DNA of 64,000 nucleotides, from positions 1 to 64,000 of the forward strand of contig NZ_AQUZ01000044.1 of NCBI RefSeq assembly GCF_000372465.1, written 5' to 3'. Below the pieces are notes generated by a model. The model saw only the letters and a list, made by a program, of their open reading frames with translations. It did no database searches and was not told the origin of the DNA. The DNA comes from Kribbella catacumbae DSM 19601 (GTDB lineage: Bacteria > Actinomycetota > Actinomycetes > Propionibacteriales > Kribbellaceae). Made by a program: the position numbers and the translations under genes. Shown here one piece after another: positions 7,723-16,810 of this stretch. Position 1 is the first letter of the stretch; every line of letters begins with the position of its first letter.

Positions 7723-7889
7723 TAGTGCGCCGTGTCGGGAGTTGCGTTAGCGATAGCGGTGTCCAGGTGCGTGCCTCGCGGTGGCGGAGGAGCGGCCTCG
7801 ATGCTTTTCCATCGTGGCCGTTTCTCCGCTGCCGCGAGGTGCGTGCCTGGGCGCCGGTAGCGCAACGCAACTCCCGACACGGCGCACTA
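7723..7889. repeat. 167-bp palindromic element between convergent genes
   Basis: The outer 26 bp (starting TAGTGCGCCGTGTCGGGAGT) are a perfect inverted repeat of the right end; pairing then continues imperfectly through both ~80-bp arms to a small loop (cttttcc) near 7804. An inner segment (GTGCGTGCC) is inverted between the arms. There is no ORF inside. Size, sharp TAG...CTA ends and position suggest a MITE-like or extragenic palindromic repeat; it could also act as a two-way terminator. Confidence 0.7.
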
Positions 7890-7895
7890 GCCAGG

Positions 7896-8495
7896 TCAGG
7901 CGGAGTTCTCCGGATGGAAGCCGGCGGCCGTCGCCAGCAGGTCTTCCTCGCTGAATCGGGTGCGATCGATCGACACCTCGGCGGCGACGCCGGGTGAGAC
8001 GAAGAAGAACACCTGGTCCTCGGCGCGATAGCCGCCGTAGCCGCCCACGTCGACGGCCGTCAGCTCCCAGCTCTCCGGATCCTTCTCGTGGTACTCCGTG
8101 AGGAAGGTGCGCAGCGTCTCGAGGTCGATCACCTTCTCGCCCCGGATCGTCTTGACGGTCAGGTCGACCTTCGTCGCCCCCTCCGGGTCGGGCCCGGTCT
8201 CCCAGACCCGGCTGTGGAAGACGACGTCCTCCCACTCGTACTCGAAGTCGCTCGGCGAGCCGATGCCGCCAGGCAGGTGGTCGATGGCGAATCCGTCCAA
8301 GGTGCACGCCCTCTGCTGGGTCGATTGGGACGTCCGGTGCGAACCGGACGCTGACGATGGAACGGGGCCTGCCGCCGCGGCGGTCGCGGTCAGGACACCC
8401 AGTGCGGCCGGTGCCGCAAGTACGGCGATCGCGCCGCCGATCACGATACGGCGGGTGGCGGGCCGGACCAGGGACCAGGACGAAGAACACGACAT
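7896..8495 (-). CDS. Secreted protein of unknown function
   Basis: 199 residues. The start MSCSSS is chosen because GAGGAGG lies 5 nt upstream; the longer frame has no such site. An N-terminal signal (RRIVIGGAIAVLAAPAALGVLTATAAAAG) has a twin-arginine-like flavour (ATRRIVIGG) but lacks the full Tat motif. The mature domain (TKVDLTVKTIRGEKVIDLETLRTFLTEY and QVFFFVSPGVAAEVSIDR) is compact, acidic and alpha/beta in pattern. I recognise no family. Confidence 0.75.
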   Translation of the reverse strand: MSCSSSWSLVRPATRRIVIGGAIAVLAAPAALGVLTATAAAAGPVPSSASGSHRTSQSTQQRACTLDGFAIDHLPGGIGSPSDFEYEWEDVVFHSRVWETGPDPEGATKVDLTVKTIRGEKVIDLETLRTFLTEYHEKDPESWELTAVDVGGYGGYRAEDQVFFFVSPGVAAEVSIDRTRFSEEDLLATAAGFHPENSA

Positions 8496-8640
8496 AGCTG
8501 CCTCCTCAGGCGAAACACCCGGCATGAGCGCGAGCTGCGCTGTCGGCCTCGATGGCCGCGGGTGATGGGGTTCTCACCAGGGAAGATGCACCGGAACTTC
8601 CCGATCCCGGCGACGAGTTTCTGTCCTGTGGAAAAGGATC

Positions 8641-8670
8641 GGGCGGCGACACCCAAGGGTGTCGCCGCCC
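8641..8670 (-). terminator. Hairpin terminator of the UPF0182 operon
   Basis: GGGCGGCGACACCC (8641-8654) pairs perfectly with 8657-8670 around an AA loop, 22 bp past the UPF0182 stop on the minus strand. Confidence 0.8.
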
Positions 8671-8691
8671 GGATCAGAAGAGCAGCCGAGG

Positions 8692-11643
8692 TCAGCCGGT
8701 TGGTGAACTCGGCGGAGTCGCCGGTGGCGTCGGAGTCGGGTTCGGGGTCGGCGTCGGTGTCGTCGCCCCGGCCGTGGCAGCCCGGTCGATCGCCGCCTTC
8801 ATCTTGTTGACCTGCACCTGGTACTCGGCCAGGTTGCCGGCTCTCAGCGCCGCCGTCGCCGCCGTGTACGCCGCCTGTGCCTCAGCGAGCGCCTGCTTGA
8901 TCGTCTGGTTCGACGGTGTCGGCGTCGGCTTGCCAGGCTCCTCCTCGGTTTCCACGCTCGTGTTGAACACCTTCCCCAAGGCGTCCTGCAACGTGGTGCC
9001 GTAGGCGACCCGGTCTCCAAATCCGACCAGCACGTACCGCAGTACCGGATAGCTACCTGGCCCGCTGGTGCGGACCGAGTAGACCGGCTGCACGTAGATC
9101 AGGCCACCGCCGAGCGGCAGCGTCAGCAGGTTGCCGAACTGGGCTCTGGCGCCGCTGCTGGGCTGGTTGATCGGCAGCAGCGCCTGTCTGATGCCCTCGT
9201 CGGTCTGGAACTTGTTCGCCACCTGGCCAGGACCTGGGATCTGCACGTTACCCGGCAATCGAAGGATCCTGAACTGGCCGTAGTCCGGCGACGAAGCCTC
9301 GGCATCGACAGCCAGGAAGCCGGTCAGGTTCTCCCGCTGGGCGTTCGGCACGTAGACCGAGGTCAGCGAGAACTTCGACTCGGTCTGGCCCGGCATCCGC
9401 AGCGACAGGTAGAACGGCGGCTGGTCCAGCGTCTGCGCGTCAGAACCACCACTGTTCGGCCCGACGGTCGGGTCGGCCGGCACGCGCCACAGGTCGCTGT
9501 TCTGGTACCAGGTGGTCGAGTCCTCCACGTGGTACTTCGCCAGCAGGTCGCGCTGCACCTTGAACATGTCCTCGGGGTAGCGCAGGTGCGACATCAGATC
9601 GGGCGAGATCTCCGAGCGCGGCTTGACCGTGTCCGGGAAGGCCTTCATCCAGGTCTTCAGCAGCGGGTCGCTCTCGTCCCACGCGTACAGGTCGACCGCC
9701 CCGCTGTAGGCGTTCACCACGGCCTTGACCGAGTTGCGGATGTAGTTGATCTTCTCGCTCGGCTGCTGCGCGACCGTGCCGCGGCCGGTGGTGGTGTCCC
9801 GGGTGCTGTCGTCGAGCGCGACCTTCTGCGAGTACGGGTAGTTCGCCGTCGTGGTGTAGCCGTCGACGATCCAGACGACCTGGCCGTCGACGACGGCCGG
9901 GTACGGGTCGCCGTCCGGGGTCAGCCACGGCGCGGCCTTCTCGACCCGCTCGCGCGGGCTGCGGTCGTAGAGGATCTTGGAGTCGGTGTTCACCCGGCTG
10001 GACAGCAGCAGGTTCGCGTCCCGGAACTTGGTGGCGTAGAGCAACCTGTTCCCGAACGAGCCGATCGGTACGCCGCCCTTGCCCTGGTAGGTGTTCAGCG
10101 TCGGGTCGCCGCCGTTCTTGCCCTCCGGTGTGTCCAGCTCGACCGCCGGGCTGCCCTTGGGACCGCCGACGATCGAGTAGTCCGGGGACTGCTCGCCGAA
10201 GTAGATCCGCGGCTCGTAGTCGCCCAGGTCACCGGTCGGCGGCAGGTCCTTGGAGGACCACACCGGCGTACCGTCCGAGGCGCGCTGGTTGCCGTTGGCG
10301 GCGACCACACCGTAACCGTGGGTGTAGACGGTGTGGTCGTTGTTCCAGTTGCGCTGGCCGGCCGGCAGCCGGTCGACCTGGACTTCGCGGACCGCGATCA
10401 CCGTGTCGCGAACCTGGTTGCCGATCTTGTACCGGTCGACGTCCAGATCGGTCGGGAACGAGTAGAAGCCACGGACCTGCTGCAGTTGCTCGAAGGTCGG
10501 GCCGACCACACTCGGGTCGATCAGCCGGATGCCCGGCAGCAGCTCGGCATCCTTGGCCAGCTCGGCCGGCTTCGCCGTCGTCTCGGCCTCGTAGTTGATG
10601 ACCTTCGTCGTCTCCAGACCGTAGGCCATCCGAGTCGCCTGGATGTTCTTGGTGATGTACGACGCTTCCTTCACCGGCTCGCTCGGGCGAACCCGCAGCT
10701 GCTGAAGGGCAGCCGGCCACAGCGCACCGAGCAGGATGGCCGACAGAACCAGTACTACGGTGCCGACGCCCGGCAGCAGCCAGGTCTTGCGGACCACGTT
10801 CGCGAAGAAGAGCACGGCACAGAGCACGGCTATGACAGCCAGGATCTCCTTGCTGGGCAAGATCGCGTTGTCTCCCGTGTAGGAGATACCGGTGAAGAGT
10901 TTGGCGTCAGAGGTGGCCAGCCCGTAGCGGTCGAGCCAGTAGCTGAAGGCCTTCAGCAGGACCAGCAGGCCGAGCAGCACCGAGAACTGCACCTGCGCGG
11001 CGCCGGAGGCCTTCTGCCCCTTCGCCGACGGACGGAAGCCGCCGTACAGGTAGTGGGTGACGATCGCGGCGACCAGGGACAGCAGGACGATCGAGTAGCC
11101 GAAGCCGAGCAGTACGCGCAGCCAGGGGTACTCGAAAACGAAGAACGAGATGTCCATGTTGAAGTGCTTGTCCGTGACGCCGAACGAAGTACGGTTCCGC
11201 CAGGCCAGGAAGACCTTCCACTCCCCCGACGCGGCCGAGCCGCCGAAGACCAGCATCAGGCCCGCCAGCACTCCGATGGCGATCTTGCCGCGCTGCTGGA
11301 GCAGGTCGCCGTACCGCTCGAAGCCGGGGCTCGGCGACGGGGCGAGGGGGACCCGCGGTCGGGTCCGGTAGGCGACGATCACGTTCGCCACGACGGCGCC
11401 GGCCATCAGCAGACCGACCACCACGAACAACAGCACGCGGGTACCGAGCACGGTGCTGAACACCGAGCCGAGATCGACCGACCGGTACCAGAGCCGCTGG
11501 GTCCAGACGTCGGTGAAGACGCTGAACAAGATGAGTAGCACGATCAGGGTGGCGATCGTGGGTAGTAGAGCCCGCGGGCGCTGGCCGGGCGTTCGCCTGG
11601 ATCGCCTCGGCTCCTCCGGCATGTCGTAGACGCCGTCACTCAT
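8692..11643 (-). CDS. UPF0182 family large membrane protein
   Basis: 983 residues. The first ~320 residues contain about seven membrane spans (LLPTIATLIVLLILFSVFTDVWTQ onward); the remainder is a large extracytoplasmic domain with family motifs such as RDTVIAVREVQVDRLP, YTHGYGVV and IPGPGQVANKFQTD. The C-terminus is a low-complexity tail rich in Thr-Pro. Conserved across actinobacteria (mycobacterial Rv0064 type); function unknown. Start overlaps the upstream PPA1309-like gene by 4 bp. Confidence 0.95.
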   Translation of the reverse strand: MSDGVYDMPEEPRRSRRTPGQRPRALLPTIATLIVLLILFSVFTDVWTQRLWYRSVDLGSVFSTVLGTRVLLFVVVGLLMAGAVVANVIVAYRTRPRVPLAPSPSPGFERYGDLLQQRGKIAIGVLAGLMLVFGGSAASGEWKVFLAWRNRTSFGVTDKHFNMDISFFVFEYPWLRVLLGFGYSIVLLSLVAAIVTHYLYGGFRPSAKGQKASGAAQVQFSVLLGLLVLLKAFSYWLDRYGLATSDAKLFTGISYTGDNAILPSKEILAVIAVLCAVLFFANVVRKTWLLPGVGTVVLVLSAILLGALWPAALQQLRVRPSEPVKEASYITKNIQATRMAYGLETTKVINYEAETTAKPAELAKDAELLPGIRLIDPSVVGPTFEQLQQVRGFYSFPTDLDVDRYKIGNQVRDTVIAVREVQVDRLPAGQRNWNNDHTVYTHGYGVVAANGNQRASDGTPVWSSKDLPPTGDLGDYEPRIYFGEQSPDYSIVGGPKGSPAVELDTPEGKNGGDPTLNTYQGKGGVPIGSFGNRLLYATKFRDANLLLSSRVNTDSKILYDRSPRERVEKAAPWLTPDGDPYPAVVDGQVVWIVDGYTTTANYPYSQKVALDDSTRDTTTGRGTVAQQPSEKINYIRNSVKAVVNAYSGAVDLYAWDESDPLLKTWMKAFPDTVKPRSEISPDLMSHLRYPEDMFKVQRDLLAKYHVEDSTTWYQNSDLWRVPADPTVGPNSGGSDAQTLDQPPFYLSLRMPGQTESKFSLTSVYVPNAQRENLTGFLAVDAEASSPDYGQFRILRLPGNVQIPGPGQVANKFQTDEGIRQALLPINQPSSGARAQFGNLLTLPLGGGLIYVQPVYSVRTSGPGSYPVLRYVLVGFGDRVAYGTTLQDALGKVFNTSVETEEEPGKPTPTPSNQTIKQALAEAQAAYTAATAALRAGNLAEYQVQVNKMKAAIDRAATAGATTPTPTPNPTPTPPATPPSSPTG

Positions 11644-12251
11644 GGCAGCTTCTCCTCGTTGTCACTCGTACCGCCCTGCACAGAGCCAGGACCACCCGCG
11701 GTCGAAGGCTCGAATGTCAATGACAGTACTTGGCAGAGCGTAGGGACCAAGTCGACGCCGGTGAGTACCGCGCTGTCCTCGTCGTGGGTGCGTAGCCGGA
11801 CGGCACCGAACCGGTCCCCGTCACGCAGGACCGCGGCCACCATCCGTACTTCGTGCCGGCGCGGGTCACTGCCCGCCAGCCGGGCCAGTTCGGCATCGGA
11901 ATCGGCACCGGACTCGGCCGTGGCCGGCAGCACGATCCGCTCGACCGCGACGGCACAGCCGCTCACTCCGTCCGGCCATTCGATCCGGGCCAGCGCGTCA
12001 GCGAGGTGCTCGTCGTCCATGCCGCCGGGCAGCTCGCCCTGGGCGACCGGGGTGAGCGGCTGGGATGCGTCGTCGGCACCCAGCTCGGCGGCCAGTCGCG
12101 GCTCGGCGGCGAGCAGTTCGTCGGTCGGAACCAGCGCGAACAGTTGCGCGGGCTGGTCCCAGCCCGCGCTGCTGACGTGCCGCTCGATCTCGATCACCGC
12201 CTGGCCGAGCGCGTTGGCGGATGCTGTGTTGTCAGGACCTACTTCGTGCAT
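11640..12251 (-). CDS. PPA1309-like conserved protein
   Basis: 203 residues, soluble and acidic (ASANALGQAVIEIERHVSSAGWDQPAQLFALVPT). The pattern matches the actinobacterial PPA1309 family, usually found beside the PDZ protease and UPF0182 genes exactly as here. No known activity. The start overlaps the protease gene by 13 bp and the stop overlaps UPF0182 by 4 bp, so the three are translationally coupled. Confidence 0.85.
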   Translation of the reverse strand: MHEVGPDNTASANALGQAVIEIERHVSSAGWDQPAQLFALVPTDELLAAEPRLAAELGADDASQPLTPVAQGELPGGMDDEHLADALARIEWPDGVSGCAVAVERIVLPATAESGADSDAELARLAGSDPRRHEVRMVAAVLRDGDRFGAVRLRTHDEDSAVLTGVDLVPTLCQVLSLTFEPSTAGGPGSVQGGTSDNEEKLP

Positions 12252-13276
12252 GCCGGGACGTCTCCAGTTCCACTGGCCAGTGCTTTGAGTGCGCCGATCG
12301 CCTCGTGCAGCGTGGTGATCTTCACCAGGCGGATGCCGTCCACGCCGGCGTGCAGGGCAGCGTCGCAGTTCGCCGCCGGTACCAGGAAGACCGTCGCGCC
12401 GTCTTCCTTGGCGCCGGCGATCTTCTGCTGGATGCCGCCGATCGCGCCGACCTGGCCGAGTGCGTCGATGGTGCCGGTACCGGCTACGTGCTTGCCGGCG
12501 AGCAGCGCTCCATCGGTCAGCTTGTCGTAGATGGCCAGCGCGAATGCGGTCCCGGCGCTCGGGCCGCCGATGTCCTGGCCGAGGTTCACGGTCACCTTGA
12601 CCTGCGAGTCGACGCCGATCGTGATGCCGACCATCGGCCGGTCCGTGTCGCCGGGGGTGGCGGCGGTCTTCACCACGACGGTCTGCCGCGTCCCGCCGCG
12701 GCTGACCAGGAAGCTGACGTCCTCGCCGACCTTGTGCTTGCGGACCAGCTCGCCGACCTGCGGGACCTGGCTGGGGGTGGTGCCGTCGACCTCCAGCACG
12801 ATGTCGCCGGGCTTGAGCTTGCCGTCGGCCGGGCTGCCCTTGGACACCGTCGAGACCTTCGGCTTGAACGGCACCTTCGCCTCTTGCAGCGCGGCCGCCA
12901 CGGCGCTGTCCTGCGAACCGGTCATCTCGGCGGTGTTCTGCTGCTCCACCTCGTCGGCGCTCTGCTCCGGCGGGTAGATGATGTCGCGCGGGAACAGGTC
13001 GTGGTGCGGGTCGAGCCAGTTGCGCATCGCCTGCGGCAGGGTCAGCTCACGGTCCGGCGAGGTGACCGACACGGTGGTCAGGTCGAGCTCGCCCGTGGTC
13101 GGGAAGGTCGGGTGACCGGCGATCTCGATGACCGGCTTGCCCTTCGACTCGCCCAGGGTGTTCTTCACCGGGCCCGGGCTGAAGGAGACGAACGGCACCG
13201 GGAAGACGGTGACCAGTCCGAGCGTGAGGATCAGCACGACGATCGAGGTGACCAGCGTGGCGGTACGACGTGTCAC
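12239..13276 (-). CDS. PDZ domain-containing Lon-type serine protease (YlbL family)
   Basis: 345 residues, one N-terminal membrane anchor (ATLVTSIVVLILTLGLVTVFPV), a PDZ domain at roughly 125-215 (VSKGSPADGKLKPGDIVLEVDGT) and a C-terminal Lon S16 protease domain. The catalytic Ser is in GGPSAGTAFALAIYD, and the Lys partner is in GIQQKIAGAKEDGA. Acts at the outer face of the membrane on unknown substrates. Coupled by ATGA overlap to the upstream small membrane protein gene. Confidence 0.93.
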   Translation of the reverse strand: MTRRTATLVTSIVVLILTLGLVTVFPVPFVSFSPGPVKNTLGESKGKPVIEIAGHPTFPTTGELDLTTVSVTSPDRELTLPQAMRNWLDPHHDLFPRDIIYPPEQSADEVEQQNTAEMTGSQDSAVAAALQEAKVPFKPKVSTVSKGSPADGKLKPGDIVLEVDGTTPSQVPQVGELVRKHKVGEDVSFLVSRGGTRQTVVVKTAATPGDTDRPMVGITIGVDSQVKVTVNLGQDIGGPSAGTAFALAIYDKLTDGALLAGKHVAGTGTIDALGQVGAIGGIQQKIAGAKEDGATVFLVPAANCDAALHAGVDGIRLVKITTLHEAIGALKALASGTGDVPACTK

Positions 13277-13512
13277 GAACCCTGCCCTGCGATCTTGAGT
13301 TTCCGGAAGAGACCGCGCAGCCCGCGGCGCGGCTCAGGGGTGGCGCTGGGACCGGGTGCGGCCATCGCCTCGTTGAAGCGGCGGAAGTCCTCCACCGACG
13401 CGAAGGCGCCACCGGACCGGCGGGGACCGCGACTCCGCCCACGCCAAGCCGCCCAGCACATCGCCAGGGCGGTGGCGACCAGCGGGAACGCCAGCCACGC
13501 CAAGACCTTCAT
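13273..13512 (-). CDS. Small single-span membrane protein
   Basis: 79 residues: one N-terminal membrane span (VLAWLAFPLVATALAMCWAAW), then a basic, flexible tail. No family recognised. Overlap with the PDZ protease start (ATGA) shows it is a translated member of this operon. Confidence 0.75.
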   Translation of the reverse strand: MKVLAWLAFPLVATALAMCWAAWRGRSRGPRRSGGAFASVEDFRRFNEAMAAPGPSATPEPRRGLRGLFRKLKIAGQGS

Positions 13513-13542
13513 CCGGCCACCTTCATGCGCCCAGCGTACGGG

Positions 13543-13968
13543 TCAACAAGCGCCTACCCACTCGCTCGCACCGTCGGTGAAGTGCTGGTGTTTCCAAATC
13601 GGAACCTCCGCCTTGAGGTCGTCGATCAGCTGACGGCAGGCGGCGAAGGCGACATCGCGGTGCGCGGCGGCCACCGCGACGATCACGGCGGCGTCGCCGA
13701 TGGCCAGTACGCCGGTGCGATGCACCGCCGCCAGAGCGGTCACGGCGGGGTTCTCGCAGACCCGCTCGGCGACCGCGCGGAGGTGTTTCAGCGCTTCCGG
13801 GTGCGCCTCGTAGCGCAGTTCGTCGACCGGGCGCTCGTGATCGTGGTTACGGACGGTGCCGATGAACAGCGCCGTACCGCCCGCGCTCGGATCGGCGATC
13901 GCGGCCAGCACCTCGTCGCTGGACAGCGCGGAGTCGCGAATGTCCAGCAGCCTGATCGCCTCAGTCAT
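13543..13968 (-). CDS. moaE: Molybdopterin synthase catalytic subunit MoaE
   Basis: About 141 residues from MTEAIR, chosen for the AAGGGA site 6 nt upstream; the longer frame begins 10 codons earlier. MoaE hallmarks: GTALFIGTVRNHDHER, LRYEAHPEAL, HRTGVLAIGDAAVIVAVAAAHR and the catalytic Lys region EVPIWKHQHF. It inserts sulfur from MoaD thiocarboxylate into precursor Z. No moaD is adjacent. First gene of the PDZ/UPF0182 run, though 30 bp separate it from the next gene. A molybdopterin enzyme lies at 42013-44268. Confidence 0.95.
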   Translation of the reverse strand: MTEAIRLLDIRDSALSSDEVLAAIADPSAGGTALFIGTVRNHDHERPVDELRYEAHPEALKHLRAVAERVCENPAVTALAAVHRTGVLAIGDAAVIVAVAAAHRDVAFAACRQLIDDLKAEVPIWKHQHFTDGASEWVGAC

Positions 13969-14129
13969 GATCGGTCCCTTACTCTCTGCGCGCACCATAC
14001 TGTCTACATGGTTGCGCCAAGGGCGCGAAGCCCGCAGTACTACCGTAATGCGTTCGCCTGTGGAGGAACGGAGCCGGGCAGCCAGTACGTTGGAGTAGTA
14101 CGCCCCACTGCACAGGAAGGCCCACTCCG

Positions 14130-15425
14130 ATGAGCGACGAACCGGACAACCCGTTCAAGGGAACTCCGTTCGAGGCCATGTTCCAGCAGTTCTCCGGTGC
14201 GGCCGGCCCTGGTGGCGTAGACCTGAACGCGATCTTCGCGCAGGTCCAGCAGCTGCTCAGCGGTTCGGGCGACGGCAAGCCAGTGAACTGGGAACTCGCC
14301 AAGGACATCGCACGCAAGACCGTCTCCGCTGCCGGGGACCGCTCGGTCACGCCGACCGACAACGAGCGTGTCGCCGACGCGGTGCGGCTGGCCGAGCACT
14401 GGCTCGACCTCGCGACCACACTGCCTGAGGCCTCAGCCACGTCCGCGGCCTGGAGCCGGGCCGAGTGGGTGGAGAACACCCTGCCGGTCTGGCAGACAGT
14501 CGTCGACCCCGTCGCCGAGCACGTCGCAGGCGCGATGGGCGGCGCGCTGCCGGCCGAGGCGCAGCAGTTGGCCGGCCCGATGGCAGGCATGCTCCGCCAG
14601 CTCGGCGGCTCGATCTTCGGCGCCCAGGTCGGTCAGGCGCTGGGTGAGCTCGCCGGCGAGGTGGTGAGCGCCTCCGACATCGGTCTGCCGCTCGGCCCGG
14701 CCGGCCAGGCGGTACTGGTACCGGACAACGTGGCGAAGTTCGCCGAGGGTCTGGGCCTCACCGACGAGGACGTCCGGCTGTACCTCGCGCTGCGCGAGTG
14801 CGCGCACCAGCGGCTGTTCGCCGGGGTGCCGTGGCTGCGGCAGCACCTGTTCGCCGCCGTCGCCGACTACGCCTCGGGGATCGAGGTCGACAGCGGCAAG
14901 ATCGAGCGCGCGATGGCCGACATCGACATGCAGAACCCGGAGGCGATGCAGGAAGCCCTGGCGGGTGGCCTGTTCGAGCCGGAGGACTCTGAGGCGCAGA
15001 AGGCAGCACTGGTCCGGCTGGAGACAGCGCTCGCGCTGGTCGAGGGCTGGGTCGACGACGTCGTCCGCGAGGCGACCAAGGACCGGATGCCGGCCGCAGT
15101 ACAGCTCGCCGAGACCGTACGGCGTCGCCGCGCGGCCGGGGGTCCGGCGGAGCAGACCTTCGCCACTCTGGTCGGGCTGCAGCTCCGCCCCCGGCGACTG
15201 CGGGACGCGGCGAACCTGTGGGCCGCAGTACGGGATGCCCGTGGGGTCGATGGGCGCGACGAGTTGTGGTCGCACCCGGATCTGCTGCCGAGCGCTGCTG
15301 ATCTCGACGACCCGATCGGCTTCGCGCAGCACGCTGGTGAGCTGGCTGACATCGACATCACCGACTTCCTGACTGATGAGGGTGACGGGGACAAGGGCAC
15401 CGGCGACGGCTCAGCCGACAAGTGA
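14130..15425 (+). CDS. Zinc-metalloprotease-like protein (DUF2342 type)
   Basis: 431 residues. Matches the actinobacterial DUF2342/zincin-like family: GSIFGAQVGQALGELAGEVVSASDIGLPL, then LYLALRECAHQRLFAGVPWLRQHLF, a long helical middle and RRRRAAGGPAEQTFATLVGLQLRPRRLRDAANLW. The family's HExxH position reads RECAH here, so the first metal-binding His is replaced by Arg and peptidase activity is doubtful. Its stop overlaps the Nudix gene by 4 bp (GTGA). Confidence 0.85.
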   Translation: MSDEPDNPFKGTPFEAMFQQFSGAAGPGGVDLNAIFAQVQQLLSGSGDGKPVNWELAKDIARKTVSAAGDRSVTPTDNERVADAVRLAEHWLDLATTLPEASATSAAWSRAEWVENTLPVWQTVVDPVAEHVAGAMGGALPAEAQQLAGPMAGMLRQLGGSIFGAQVGQALGELAGEVVSASDIGLPLGPAGQAVLVPDNVAKFAEGLGLTDEDVRLYLALRECAHQRLFAGVPWLRQHLFAAVADYASGIEVDSGKIERAMADIDMQNPEAMQEALAGGLFEPEDSEAQKAALVRLETALALVEGWVDDVVREATKDRMPAAVQLAETVRRRRAAGGPAEQTFATLVGLQLRPRRLRDAANLWAAVRDARGVDGRDELWSHPDLLPSAADLDDPIGFAQHAGELADIDITDFLTDEGDGDKGTGDGSADK

Positions 15426-15964
15426 CGCTGCACGCTGACGCCACCGCCGTACTCACCAGCTGGGAACCGCCGGACGCCGAGCAGGCCGAGCTGCGTGAGT
15501 ACTACCTGAAGTACCTCGCCGGGCACGAGGACGGGATGTGGCGGAGCAGCCGGCCGGAGCATCTGACGGCGAGTGCCCTGGTCGTGGATCCTGCCGCGCC
15601 CAGGGTGCTGCTGACGCTGCATGCCGTTGTGAATCGGTGGCTACAGGTTGGCGGGCACTGTGAGATGGGCGACACGACGTTGGCTGGGGCGGCGCTGCGT
15701 GAGGCGACCGAGGAGTCTGGTCTGGCGGGTCTTGAGATCGATCTGGAACCGCTGCAGCTGTCGCGGCATGAGCTCACCGCCGGTGGGTGCAAAGGTGCTT
15801 TTCACCTAGATGTTCAGTTCCGGGTGACGGCTGCGGCGGGGACTGAACATGTGGTTAGTGAGGAGTCGCACGATCTGGCCTGGTTCGGGGTCGAAGCGCT
15901 TCCGGACGGGGTCGATCACAGTGTCGAGGAGCTGGTGAGGCGGGCATTCCGACCGGCCACTTGA
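15422..15964 (+). CDS. Nudix hydrolase
   Basis: 180 residues. The Nudix box runs GGHCEMGDTTLAGAALREATEESGL (described in parts: GHCEMGD, then LREATEESG); Asp replaces the usual first Glu, while the catalytic REATEE core is intact. An N-terminal extension (LREYYLKYLAGHEDGMWRSS) precedes the fold, as in actinobacterial Nudix hydrolases with unknown substrate. GTG start within the GTGA overlap with the upstream gene. Confidence 0.9.
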   Translation: MTLHADATAVLTSWEPPDAEQAELREYYLKYLAGHEDGMWRSSRPEHLTASALVVDPAAPRVLLTLHAVVNRWLQVGGHCEMGDTTLAGAALREATEESGLAGLEIDLEPLQLSRHELTAGGCKGAFHLDVQFRVTAAAGTEHVVSEESHDLAWFGVEALPDGVDHSVEELVRRAFRPAT

Positions 15965-16140
15965 TCGTGGCTTGGGTCGGTGGGCCGTCGTCGCTCCCCC
16001 CTTCACCGGGCTGTCGGTAGCACCGCCCCTGAACGGCACCGGCAGATCGGTTGCGACGACGGCCACTGAGGTCCCCGTGACTAAATTCCCCCATGTCCCC
16101 GCTGCCTGGTGAAACGAGCCAGCGCGCAGAAGGTGACGGC

Positions 16141-16752
16141 TCAGGCACCCCGAAGTAGTGATCGGGTGGCGTCCCAGCCTTCAAGGCCTGGGTCCAGGCG
16201 GGCCAGGTCGGCGGCGGAGCGGAGGCGGTGCCAGCCGGGGCCGGTGGCGATTGCGTGGCGGCGGGGTTTGAGCTGCTCTAGGTCTGCCAGCGGGGTGTCG
16301 AAGGTTGGTGCGGCGTTGGTGATCCAGGTGGCGAGGGGCAGGCTTACGCCGATGGCGGCTAGTGAGCCGTCCTCTGCTGGAGTCACTGCCAGGTCGGCTG
16401 AGCCGAGGGCGCGGAACAGCTTGCCGATCAGGAGGCCGGGGAGGTCTGGTACGTCGTAGCTGACAGCTACTACGGCGGCAGCGGGGCCGGCCTGCTCTAT
16501 TGCGTCGAGCACGGGGCGCGGCGAGTCGACGGAGTACACGGGAGTCTCGGGCCAGGTTAGGGCGGCTATTTGGGATAGGGCTGCCTTGTCTCCGCCGGTG
16601 ACGGCTACTGCTACTTCTACTCGGTCTAGGGAGGCCAGTACTTCGTATGTGTCCTCGGCTAGTGCCAGACGCCAGGCGTCGGGGGTGCGGCCGGGTGGGG
16701 CCCAGGTGCCGGCGGCCGGGACGACCAGTACTACGACGCGACGGTCGTTCAC
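16141..16752 (-). CDS. GT-A-fold nucleotidyltransferase-like protein (DUF2064/CofC-like)
   Basis: 203 residues, GTG start. It follows the Rossmann-like pattern of DUF2064 and MobA/CofC proteins: VVVLVVPAAGTW, VAVAVTGGDK, then VVAVSYDVPDLPGLLIGKLFRALGSADLAVTPAEDGSLAAIGV, which corresponds to the metal-binding D-x-P and the product-site DG. The usual N-terminal K-P-G loop is poorly conserved. Substrate unknown. It is 58 bp downstream of the LuxR-type regulator on the same strand and may share its transcript. Confidence 0.6.
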   Translation of the reverse strand: MNDRRVVVLVVPAAGTWAPPGRTPDAWRLALAEDTYEVLASLDRVEVAVAVTGGDKAALSQIAALTWPETPVYSVDSPRPVLDAIEQAGPAAAVVAVSYDVPDLPGLLIGKLFRALGSADLAVTPAEDGSLAAIGVSLPLATWITNAAPTFDTPLADLEQLKPRRHAIATGPGWHRLRSAADLARLDPGLEGWDATRSLLRGA

Positions 16753-16788
16753 TGACAGGGCTCTCCCAAAACTCGGTAGCAGTTCCTT

Positions 16789-16805
16789 GGAGAGACTAGC
16801 TCTCC
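16789..16805 (-). terminator. Weak hairpin after regulator RR1
   Basis: GGAGAG (16789-16794) pairs with CTCTCC (16800-16805) around ACTAG, extendable by two pairs with one wobble. It lies just past the RR1 stop at 16811; no T-run. Confidence 0.35.
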
Positions 16806-16810
16806 GAGGG

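Noticed and set aside
9529-11538. 669-codon open frame on the plus strand
   Set aside because: It is antisense to the well-supported UPF0182 gene; long open frames opposite GC-rich genes are common and the protein is compositionally biased.
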